64,000 nt of DNA from the NCBI GenBank assembly GCA_003024175.1, contig MDYQ01000068.1, positions 1 through 64,000 on the forward strand, read 5' to 3'. Positions 9,141 through 19,333 of this stretch are shown one piece after another. The stretch comes from Planoprotostelium fungivorum (Eukaryota > Evosea > Variosea > Cavosteliida > Cavosteliaceae). Numbering within the stretch: position 1 is the first letter of the stretch; each line of letters opens with the position of its first letter. The position numbers were made by a program, and so were the translations under genes. Below the pieces are notes generated by a model that ran no database searches, had not been told where the DNA came from, and saw nothing but the letters and a program-made list of their open reading frames with translations.

Positions 9141-11545
9141 ATGACCGATCTCGGTCAGTCCAACTTCTTAAACGTGCAATCGCCAGAGTTCTATCCGTCA
9201 CAGCTCGTGACGCCCAATAACCCTTACGGTTGGTCTGCCCCTGAGGTTTGGTTCAGAGAGTATGGAAATCACTACTCAAATGAGGAGCCATTATACCAAC
9301 ACGACCCGTTCAGCTATGCTCAGCCACCAGTAGTGCCCTCGGTCAACAGCTTCTCGGCCGTTTCTTCATTCTACTTCCAGCAGCTGCAGGGAAAGTTCTC
9401 TGAGCAGACTCCATCTACCCCCGAACAAGTCCCAGCCGCTCCAAAAGAGGACAAGTCCATCCCTTTTGTCAGGAACATTATCAATCGAGAGGTATGATTT
9501 CGAAATCATTTTCCCGCGCATTCTCACACATTCGACAGAATGAGAGACCATTACAATACGAGGGAGAGTCGAACTCACGCATTGCCGCCAAACAGCTCTT
9601 GGAGCGCGCCGAAGATGCCAAGAGAGCCAATGATCTCGATCTCGCCGGATCTTACTATCGTAAAGCTCTCCGCGAGTGTCCATGGATGTGGCAGGGATGG
9701 TTGGACTACGCTAAGATGGAAGAAGAGTTTGGCAAGGTCAATCGATGCCAAGAGATCCTCCTCTGTGGTCTGACCTACTGTCCATACAACGAGCCCCTTC
9801 TCATGAGAGCCATGAAGTTGGAAGAGAAGATTGGCAACCTCACGAAAGCCAGATCTCTCCTCGCTAGGTGATGCATCGTCCATCCATCGACACCTCTGAC
9901 ACGAACATCAGATTAGAGGACGTCTCGCCGGAGAAGGGATGGAGGATGATGTTAGAAGGTGCCGAACTCGAAGCGAGGAACGGAGAGACACAAGTGGCCA
10001 GGAGGATATACAAGTACCTCATGACTAACGTGCCCAACTATGGAAACGTCTTTCAAGAAGCATGCCTCTTGGAAGAGAGATGCAATCACATCGATCGCGC
10101 CATCACGCTCGCTCGCAGGGGCATCGCCGGTGAGCCCACACGATGCATCTCCATCTTCCATCTCATTCCATCTGCAGGTAATCCCAAATATGGACCCCTT
10201 CACATCACTCTCATCCGTCTCCTCCAAAAGTCATCGATGGACCATCACGATCTCGGCATCGCCCGCGATGCCATCTTGTCCGCCGTTCGTAGCGTCCCGA
10301 AAGAACTTCGCTGGAAGATTCATCTAGAGGAGGCACAGCTCGAGGAGCGTGCGGGCAATTTAGAGTTGGCAAGGAGGGCTTACGTTCGTTCCGTCAATGT
10401 CTGTCCCAACAATCTCGTCTACAAGGTGTGGCTGAGTGGAGCGAAGACTGAGATGAGGCTGTCCCCCGGGAGAGGTGGCATCAGCGACAACCCCACGGCC
10501 ATCAAGCTCCTCAATCGCAGTTTAGAAGACGTTCCACACAGGAAGAAGGCTCAAGTCTTATTGGACTGGGCCCGGATGGAACAGGTGCGTCGCATCATCT
10601 TCCATCGTGATGATGATGCTGATGGCGGTGCAGGTGTTCCAGTGCATGAAGTCAGCGAGGGACATTCTGACTCGCGCGAGAGAAGAGAACCCCAACGAGT
10701 GGAAATTATACTTGGAAGCCATCCTCTTGGAGACCAGATGCCACAACATCAAGGAGGCCATCAAGCTCGCCCACGAGGCTTTAGAGGTGGGAGATGATGT
10801 CGTCGATCGTGATGATGATGGATATCAGATTCACGTGGGGACCGGAAGACTGTGGCAGGTTCTCGTCGGACTCTACAAGGAAATCGGAGAGGAAGCTCAG
10901 TGGAAGACATTCCAGGAGGCCGTTCTACAGGTACCGTCAAATTCTTCATCCACATCACATGCAGACGATCTCCGCATCACGTTCCACACCTGCATCATCA
11001 TCGTTTCCATCATCGTCTTTGACATCATCTCCTCCGTCTCACTCTCTTCCAGGTGCCCAAATCTGGTGAAGTGTGGTGCGAAGGCGCTCGCATCCTGATG
11101 AGCAAGGGCGACTACGCCGAGGCCAGGAGGTATCTCGAGTTCTCTCTCTTCTTCACGCCTCAGTATGGTGACTCCTTCCTCGAATATCTCAGACTCGAAC
11201 TACTCGAAAACGGCCCCAACGTTGACCTCTCCACCCTGGAGAGGGTGAGCCACCATCCAAAATTCACGCTGACGCGATCAGATGTGCTGCAACGCCGAGC
11301 CCAACTATGGTGCTCTGTGGTTGTACTGCAAAGACGGACCTCTCACGAGTGCACAAGAGGCCTTCCAGAAGGGAAGACGCATGATGACAGATTACATCAC
11401 GTCGCATGAGGCGCACATGCCGCAGGCCTTTGTTAGCTGTGGACCTGTAGAGAGAGTCGTCCTCCCCTTGGATTGTCTCGGTCAGCACGACACGAGACAC
11501 TTGAGCATCGATGATCAGTGGCATCACATCTTTGGCTATCAGTGA
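9141..11545 (+). CDS. HAT/TPR-repeat protein, RNA-processing type, 671 aa
   Basis: Eight exons: 9141-9491, 9539-9867, 9912-10129, 10178-10584, 10634-10786, 10829-10930, 11053-11244 and 11282-11545. All introns are 36-122 nt and in phase. After a 110-residue low-complexity N-terminus the protein is a solenoid of about ten half-a-TPR style repeats, with patterns such as WQGWLDYAKMEEEFG, ARRIYKYL, VWLSGAKTEM and WCEGARILMSKGDYAEARR. Such repeats build scaffolds in RNA-processing complexes (Prp6, crooked neck, CstF77, Utp6). The sequence does not clearly belong to any one of these, so only the repeat class is called. It is cytosolic or nuclear, with no signal peptide. Confidence 0.8.
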
Positions 11546-11609
11546 ACAGTGTATGAGATAGCATCAAGGAAGAGGATTCCTTGCAATACAGATTTCATTC
11601 AAGATTGTC

Positions 11610-13750
11610 TCATAGATTGTTGTAATTTCCCTCCATTGCAGATTGAATGGTCTGGCGTAAGACATCGACGTAGGTGAAAATCTCGGCGACTCGGTAGCTG
11701 TTGCGAGCGTTCTCGTTGGCTTTGACTCCGTTGACGGTCTGCTCTAAGAATCTCGCCTCAAACTTGGTGATGTCGTCCTCCTGTGGAAACGATCGGTTGA
11801 GACGTTTTGTTTCACGAGATCGCATGATGTGTCATCTCACCCTGGATTCGATGTGCATGATCTGGGAATCGTGAGAGGCGTTGACGACGTTGGTGAGTGC
11901 CTCTTTATCTGCTAAGATCTGTTCGTGATGAGAAGATGATGACGTCTACACGAAGCTGGAAGAGATATTTTTTCGCACCGCTTTCATCTCTTCAGGCAAC
12001 TCGTGCTCCAGCTCGTTCTTTGAGAATTTCGCCATCTCTTGCATCACCACGGTTAACATCCGATCGTGGAATGCAGTCTCTAAATCACGTAATTTAGAGA
12101 AGGTGCTGATCGTCAAGGAGAGATGCATGATGTCGTAAGACATGACCCGTGAAGAAGAGATGAAATTCGAAATGGGAATCGATGGAAGGATATTATCCTC
12201 GGATGATCTCCAGGGCATGGCCGGTCAGCTCAGATAGTCTCGTTTCAAACTCACGGATGAATTCCTGCGGCTGTTAAAGACGTTGTAGAGTTCACATCAC
12301 CTCGATCTGTTCCACGATGTTGGTCTCTTGGTCCATCAGCTGATCGTAAAAGAGAGACGTAGATGTCTTTAATTCCTCCAACTTGGCGATGGCTTCAGAC
12401 CGAGCCAACTTCTCTCCTTTCAATTCTTTGAACACCTGCGGTGATCAGTCACATACTGTCTGCAGTATGTATTCCACCGTTCACCTTCTTCTTCTTCGCA
12501 CCAAATTCGTCGAACAGAGCCAATGCCTTATCGTCGTTGAGCTTCTGCACCTACGCTCGTGTCAGCATCGTGAAGATGGTGCCAAGATCACCTTCTGACA
12601 CACCAAGTCGAATTGTCCTCGCTCTTGAATTCTCAGATCATGATGTTCCAACATGTGAACGACAAAATTGTTCGTCGCCTCTTGGAATCGCTCCTTGTAT
12701 CTTCATCACATGAGTCATCGTGTTGAGATGGAATGTCTTAAGAGCTGGCACTCACTCAGATAACACGTCGTTCAATGCTCGGAGTGGAGCGACTTTCATG
12801 TACTCTGCATCTTCTGAGATGAGATCTTCAAAGAAAGTGTCAAAGTCCTGTAGATTGGCCCCTCTCAATAAGCTCAGCCGAGCGATTTTCGTCCTCTTTG
12901 CGTCTTCCTTCTCATCGGCCTCTTTCTCTTTCGCTTGTATGACTTGGAGGTCTTCCTGGTACTGTTCTCTGGCGCCTCTCACCTTTCGCACCGTCAATAC
13001 AGAGACACTGTAGACGTCGTCATGATGCTCACCGTCGTCTCATCCAATAGACGATAATCGAGATATCTGAGGTTGGACAATCGGGCCACGACAAACATCT
13101 TGTAGTCAGGCAGTTCTGCGACGGGATTTTTAGCCAGATTCAGAGCAGAGAGGTTTTTAAACCTTCTAAGGTACAAGATCTGTCGTCGCATCATCAGACA
13201 AGAGCAGTCGTCATCCTCACGTTGTCTAAAGAAGCGATCTTGTTGGCACCGACAGATAAGAGGGTCAACTCTTGCAGATCGTCCATTCCTTCCAGTGTCG
13301 TGATCTGATTCGAGTGGAGCGAAATGTCCGTCAGTTTCTTCAACTGATTCAGTCCTTCTATCTTCTTGATCTTATTGAAAGACAAGTCTGTGTCGCTGTT
13401 AAAGATGCGGTGCATCATGCGCCATCTCACCGATCCATGTCAGGTGTACCAAGTGGTCCAGATTTTCGATGGTTTCGATGTCGTTATTATCCAGCTGAAG
13501 CTTCGTCAGCTCATTGAGCCCACTCAAGTTATCAATGCGCCTGATTCCTATTCGTCATCAGGATTCCATTTTCATCGCTCCCCTCTTCACTCTTGTATGG
13601 AAGTTGCAGAGTAGTTAGCTCTTCCAACTGCTGAGAGAGAGGTTTGGACTTCTCCTTCGAGTCTTTCGATTCCTTTCCATCATCTATCACGAGCTTGAGG
13701 AGCTCGTCGTCTATGACGATGGGATCGATGGAGTTATAGAGCTTGTTCAT
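11610..13750 (-). CDS. DRC3: Dynein regulatory complex subunit 3 (DRC3/LRRC48), 523 aa
   Basis: Twelve exons: 13750-13591, 13547-13431, 13387-13221, 13179-13033, 12982-12756, 12700-12592, 12550-12485, 12435-12301, 12264-12194, 12102-11979, 11918-11841 and 11780-11610. The total of 1572 nt gives 523 aa, about the length of animal DRC3. The order is VIDDELLKL, five to six SDS22-type leucine-rich repeats ([22 protein letters not shown]), the LRR cap [17 protein letters not shown], then coiled coils ending [19 protein letters not shown]3 is part of the nexin-dynein regulatory complex of motile 9+2 axonemes, so the organism very likely has flagellate cells. The intron at 12103-12193 is an AT-AC type; see its own entry. 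The start is taken at the first ATG upstream of VIDDELL. Confidence 0.95.
12103..12193 (-). other. U12-type AT-AC intron in DRC3
   Basis: Read on the minus strand, the intron starts ATATCCTTCC, the U12 donor consensus. It contains the branch-site consensus TCCTTGAC about 10 nt before its 3' end, and it ends in AC. No GT or GC donor is available that keeps the frame. Removing exactly these 91 nt joins codon TA|C and leads straight into the conserved FSKLRDLE helix. Confidence 0.9.
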
Positions 13751-13840
13751 CGTGGTGTCGTCTGTCTTTAGGCTCTGTTGATCATCTACAACGAAGAACG
13801 AAGAATTTATATTCTCCGAGATCACATCACCAGATCGAAA

Positions 13841-14523
13841 ATGTTGGGGGTCTACCGCTCATGTTCTTCCTATTCTCTTCGAACACCGTCTCTGGCGATG
13901 AACACTATTCCAACTAGAGGAGCGAAGGCAGTTCCTCATAAACAGAGAGTCATCCTCACTCAAGAAATCAAGAAGTTGGGGGAAAGAGGCCAAGAGGTGA
14001 TCCATTCCGTTTACTGTATCACCTCAGAGACATCCAACATCTGATCAACACAGATATCAGTTACAGCTGGATTTGCAAGAAATTATCTTTTGCTGAAGAA
14101 GTTGGCCGTCCCTGTTTCACTCACGAACCGTAAGGCTTTTCCAGCCGTTTCCGTGAGTCAATCGACCACCACACCCAAACTCACATCATACAGATCGAAG
14201 AGATGACTCCAGCCGAACAAAACAAGGTCAGAAGAGGATCGAGCCCATTCAACAAGAACATCCTCCGAATGTTCCGCCATGCCAACAAGAAGAAGGGTGA
14301 TTGAATCGATTGTGATATCATCTGACAATGATCAGGCAGCAACCCCATCAACCCGGTCACCCGAGAAGATATCAGCGAGAAAGTGCTTCGACAGTTTAGA
14401 ATCGAATTAGCGCCAGAAGACATCCTCTTGGAAGAGGCCATCTTGGTTCCAGGAAGTCATGTGGTCCCCATCTTATACAGAGGTCACCCGGATAACCTCA
14501 AACTCTCTCTCAAAAAGATCTAA
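13841..14523 (+). CDS. MRPL9: Mitochondrial ribosomal protein bL9m, 181 aa
   Basis: Four exons: 13841-13996, 14054-14152, 14194-14296 and 14336-14523. Residues about 35-75 carry the bL9 signature: VILTQEIKKLGERGQE, then VTAGFARNYLL with K and A residues following as in all L9 proteins. The first 33 residues are rich in Arg, Ser and hydrophobics without acids, a typical mitochondrial targeting sequence, so this is the organellar form. The C-terminal half differs from bacterial L9, as usual for mitochondrial versions. It diverges from DRC3 with 90 bp between start codons, so the two promoters overlap. Confidence 0.9.
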
Positions 14524-14760
14524 TGAACTAGAGTCGATGAAATTCATGTGTCATCCCAACAACGTGTGAACGCGAAAACGTCCAGCTCGAGCAATGTTCT
14601 ATTTCAACGATTCAATGTGTACAACTGAAGCGGAATTTTGTGCAGTTCAGATCAACGAAGGGGGAGATACCACTATGAAGAACGACAGTATTGTATTGGC
14701 AGATGAAATGAGACATGTTGTGTATCGAATGTGTGGTCTACTCAAGTGCATTCACTTCTC

Positions 14761-17700
14761 TCATTCATCCTCCTCTATATCGTATCTGATCCATTCGTCT
14801 TGACCATAGTAGTCCACCTTCACCAACATCCTCTTCATATCTGCCCACACTTGGATGTTTGAGTACAATCGGATGTGCTTCAGTGTAGGTATGGCATTCA
14901 GCCACTGGTTCAGCCACACAATGAGAGGGTACCGACCGTCTCCATCTATCACATTGGCTAAAGTTGTAGAATGGTCAAAGTGATCGTATTGAGTAGATGA
15001 TGATTTCTTGATGATCATCTCTTTCAGCTTGGGGAGAGAAGAAGGAGGAGAGAGGAGGGAGACCCATTCCTTTCTATCACATATGATACTGATGCTCTCA
15101 AGAGAGGGAGGCAGCTGAACGACACCAAGGAGCGATCGATCGATGTTGCTGATCACAGTCAGATCTGACTACGGGAAAGAGAACCACCTGAGATGAGAAA
15201 GATGAGGCAGCTCTTGCAAGTGATGAGAGATCTCAATGCGTAAATTGCTATAACGCCAGTCGATGATCAACTCGATATGTGTGATTGGTCTGTAAGTCCC
15301 TATGCCTTTGAGAACAAAGGAAGACGAATGGCTGCTCACCATCAGAGAGGGGCGCAATCACTTCGTTCAGCGACTGCGGGCGGCAGCGAACTCTCATCAA
15401 GTTGGGCAATTGAGTTGGCTTCAATCTTCCGCTGTTCATCGTTCAGTCACAGCAACACTGACATTCTCTCACGTGAACTGAAGGTCAATGTCTGTGATGG
15501 AAGGATGACGATCATAAAAGGCAGAGAAGAGGGCAATATCGTAGCTGTCTGTGCTGCCGTTGAAAGAATCATCCCTGTCATTGTTGTAGAAAAGTCCAAA
15601 CTTTTGTAAAAGTGGCCAACTGTGGATCGTCACTATGACAATTGCGGACACAGTAGAAGCTCACGTGTGCTGCGTCAGGCTGGACTGCATGAAAGAGGGA
15701 AGATACAACTCGGTCAGGTTGTTGTGACTTGCCAACTTGTCTACAAAAGAGGCCTCTCGGTCGTATACAAAGAATGGGTTGGAGTCCAGCAACCCTGCAT
15801 CTGAAGATAGGTGAGAATCATATATGCGTTGTATCACTGACCGAGGTGGAAATGCCTCACAGAAGGCTTGATGAGAGTTTGCAGGAGACAACTGTGGAAT
15901 TTGTGAGACATGGAGATGGAACGAACAGAAAATGAGACAAACACGAGGTCAGACAGATGATGAATGAATGATTATGGATTGATCACTCACTTGTAGTATG
16001 ATTCTATCAAATCCTCCACACTGTCATGCCTGATATTCATGCAAATCTTGATGTGTTTGAAATTGATGTGAATTAATGATGACATGGATGCTATTCCATC
16101 AGCAGTGACATTGATGTCCCCCTCGATTCGTCTTAGAGATGAGAACATGTGTGAAGCCTTCAGCACCCTCATGGACTCTATCATCGAGTTATTCTCGTGG
16201 ATGTGAAGAGTTTTGACGAAGGAAGCTCTCTCTGGATGATCTGCAAAGAAGCGTTTGATTTGAGCTGGGAACTTGAAAGGAAGAGACATCTGATACAGAA
16301 AGTGTTTGAGGTAGATGGGATGGATGAAACGATACAGTCTCTGATTGCATAACATCTGAGATGGTGAATCAATAACACCAGAAATGATTCTCACGAGATG
16401 GAAGACTGATCTGAACAGGGGATTCCACTGTTCATAGGTGAGGAAGTAACAGACGGCTGATATACTCGATGATATCTCTTGGTAGATGATAAATGGTGGT
16501 GTACACTGGTGCCGCCCTATCTCTTCTGCTGTGCTCTTCTCTTCGTAGCCTCTCAGCACTTGCACTAGCCCTCCTCTACTGTTCTCTATCGCTAGATCGA
16601 TTGCCGTGTATCCGTCCGTCTCTGTCTTTGTTGTGACTGAGATGCCATACTCTTCGATCAGCCTCCTGACTGTCTTCTCACAGCGTACAGGGTTGTCAGG
16701 CATGCAGTCTACAGCCATGTGCAGCAAGTTGTAACCGTCGTACATGGGCGGCTGCATCTGACCAATGACTCTCTTCTCTTCCGCTGTGAGGGCGTTTGAT
16801 GCGAGAGAGAAGAGAGTGAAGATGTTCACGGGGGGAAGGGGATGACGTGTTATCAATTTGGGAGCCCAGCCGTCTTGTAAGACGTGGAAGAGCTCGAGTC
16901 CCTTGATGTGTGCTGTAGCTTGACTCTTGATGATGTCGAGAGAGGTAGGTGGCTGTGAGAGAGGTGGTGTGTTCCAAGAGTCGCGGAGTCGAAGCTGCCG
17001 GGAGTGGTTGCGTTTGTGCTCCCCCGCTTCTCCTACCACTCGATGTCGTTTACCCAACATCGGAGGACGATCTCTGTCCAAGCGAAGGATGACTGCGTCG
17101 ATCTCCTCTCGTATGTGATGTAGACCCATGACCTTGGATGCAAAGTCATACCGGCTGCGGCCCCAGTACTCTCTCAGATACTTGGATGATCCTGTCATCA
17201 TTCAGTCCTCTTCTCTTATATGACATTTCACCTTCTTCGTTCATCTCTTCAATCAGCTCTTGGACTTCTGTCGTCTCTCCTGTTTCACAAGAGACATCAT
17301 GTATCACGAGACCCTTCCATCGCACCGAGGGAACCACTTCATCTTGATCATTACACCAGAGCTGATAGTCTGCCCGATCGATCAACTCGTTAGGTCTCTC
17401 CACTCGATCGATGTAGTACTGCAGGCACGTCCCAGACTTTCTCCATTTGTACGAGTACCATTCTTCCGGCTCGTCTGTGGTGTCGTTATTGACCCAGTCT
17501 TCATCGTCTGTCAGTCCCTCTTTCTCTGCTCTGTCGACGATGTTGTCGAAATCGTGCTCCATCTCCCATCTGGCATATGCTTCTTGTTCGGTCTCCCCCT
17601 GTACATCGTTGAGATTCATTCACATGACGCAATGATTCACCCAGCCTAAAGTCGTCGTATCTTCGGCTGGGTTGGTATTTCCGTAGATCATCATTATTGG

Positions 17701-18656
17701 ACTAGACTCTTCGTCATTGGTGTCTCTCTCCCCTTCTGAGGCACCGTAATCCACTTTGTATTCGAACAAGTTGTCCTTCATCTGCTCCAACTCTTCCATC
17801 GTCTTGTCTGACTCATCGTGTCTCTCAGCTGCGGCGTCATCATCATCGTGGCGAGTGTCCTCGTCAGACTCTATGACGTCTTTCTCTCTGTTACTCGAGG
17901 TCAACTCTTCAGAGTGACAGCCCATCAGCCGATCGATGAGTCGGTGTGATCGTTGTAGACGGACTAAATCTCTCTGGTCCAGCCGCTCCTGGTCTACTTC
18001 TCTCCCCTCTCTCTCTTCCAGCCTCGATATGTCTCTCATGTATCGTATCACATGGTCTTCGGCTGCTGCCTGCAGCACATCCACCGCCTCTTCGGTCATC
18101 TCTTCGTCAGTCGCGTAGTCACATATGATATTGCCGGTCATGACCTCGAAATGGTGTTTGGAAATCGCTGGTGGATGATCCTGAGAGGATGTCACGAGAG
18201 TTGACAGACACCGATTCAGGGAGATACATATTGAGATCAATAGGAGAGGGGCAAGCTGATGAGCAGAAGAGGATGATGCAGTGATGATGACGAGGATGGA
18301 AGAGATTAAGATCACAGAGATGATGCGATCGATGATCATACACATGTGAAACAAAGAGTTGTCATCACCGGATAGAGCAGATGATGATCAAGTAGATCCA
18401 TCGTGTGGTTCACATCGCGCCAGCTATAAGCTCCGTCTTGGAATGCCTGTCTCTGCGTCAGCGACTCGTTCCTGTTGTATGTACTTGCCTGAAGGTAAGC
18501 GTCGTCAGGCAGCTGAGGTCTTGGCGTGAGGTGATACAGATGAAAGAAACGGCTCTTCCAAATGTCGCTGGCAGGTGCTAGCAGCTTGTTCCACTTCTTA
18601 CACACAAACTGACAGGACTGAACGAGATCGACTGTTCCAACGTGGTACAGCACGAT
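14761..18656 (-). CDS. F-box protein with ankyrin-like and LRR-like regions
   Basis: Exons on the minus strand include 18656-18369, 18255-17641, 17598-17232, 17191-16396, 16355-15991 and 15891 downwards, through several smaller exons to a TGA at 14761. The start has an F-box helix pattern (VDLVQSCQFVCKKWNKLL). An acidic linker and an ankyrin-like pair (YNLLHMAVDC, GYTAIDLAIENSRGGLV) follow. The long C-terminal region has irregular leucine-rich segments (LTELYLPSF, LKHIRLYSN, LPNLMRVRC). Such proteins usually act as SCF ubiquitin-ligase receptors. Two partial relatives lie at 49.9-51.7 kb. The first exon and start codon are unresolved: no ATG is in frame upstream of the F-box before a stop. 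Confidence 0.65.
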
Positions 18657-18698
18657 CTGCAGCCCATCTGTGTAGAGACCTGACAGCTGTTCGCATCG

Positions 18699-18967
18699 TC
18701 ATCCAATGATCTTTCTGTCGTAGAATAGTACGGAACTCACCTGGACGTTGTCACTCTTCACTGCAGCAGGCGTCTCTTCGGAGGTCACATCGGCCTCTCC
18801 TTTCAAAATTACAGCCAACTTGAGGAGTTTCTCATCCTTCTTGAACGCTGTCGCAATGTGTTCCGGCTCGATGGTGCGTACACCAGCTTCTCTCGCAGCA
18901 TCGCCAGCTAACTCGAGCGCTTCTGCCATCAGGAACTCCAGCACACCAGCTAGATAGATGCAGGCGC
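18699..18967 (-). pseudogene. Truncated H2A-like histone fold
   Basis: The frame carries YLAGVLEFLMAEALELAGDA, then IEPEHIATAF and DEKLLKL, which match alpha-2, alpha-3 and the C-terminal helix of histone H2A closely. The N-terminal tail and alpha-1 are missing from this frame and no ATG precedes the fold. A neighbouring frame (about 18968-19047) reads EIIRYLSTART, which could be a displaced alpha-1 region. Immediately upstream lies a dispersed repeat (19010-19103). The simplest view is an H2A-variant gene broken near that repeat. A spliced form with a short unrecognised intron is possible. Its C-terminal tail is unlike canonical H2A. Confidence 0.6.
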
Positions 18968-19009
18968 CTGAATCAGGTCGACGTCCTCTCGGTCTACCGT
19001 CCGTGCCGT

Positions 19010-19103
19010 AGAGAGGTATCGAATGATCTCTTTTTCTCGGTGCGACGAGAGCATTCGCCCAACAACGAGAATATTATGTAGATGATTTTGACCGCCTAAT
19101 CGA
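19010..19103. repeat. Dispersed repeat, copy 2 (unoccupied site)
   Basis: This copy matches the flanks of the MITE at 1269-1391: GAGCATTCGC at 19049, CAACAACGAGAATATT at 19061-19075 and ATGTAGATGATTTTGACCGC at 19076-19095. It runs uninterrupted where copy 1 carries the insertion, so it represents the pre-insertion state. It abuts the truncated H2A-like gene. Confidence 0.75.
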
Positions 19104-19333
19104 AAGGCGAATCACTTCACGGGAGCGTCTCTCTGCTCTCTGTCAATGAACTACCGGAAAATTCGTGTGAGGTTAGAGCACCTCGGTTCTTGTTGATCAC
19201 CTCACGATGAAGCCGCGCCGAAGCTGGCCTAACGCGGTAGCATTCGCGTTTTTCAGTGACATATCTACCGACGTTGGCTTCCGGGACCACGTTGACAATT
19301 CGAAATTGGTCAACAGAGGAGAGCCGTTGGACT
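19104..19333. promoter_or_regulatory. Upstream region of the F-BAR gene
   Basis: About 230 bp without a convincing gene on either strand, between the repeat and the F-BAR start codon. It presumably holds the F-BAR promoter; no TATA-like motif was recognised. Confidence 0.35.
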
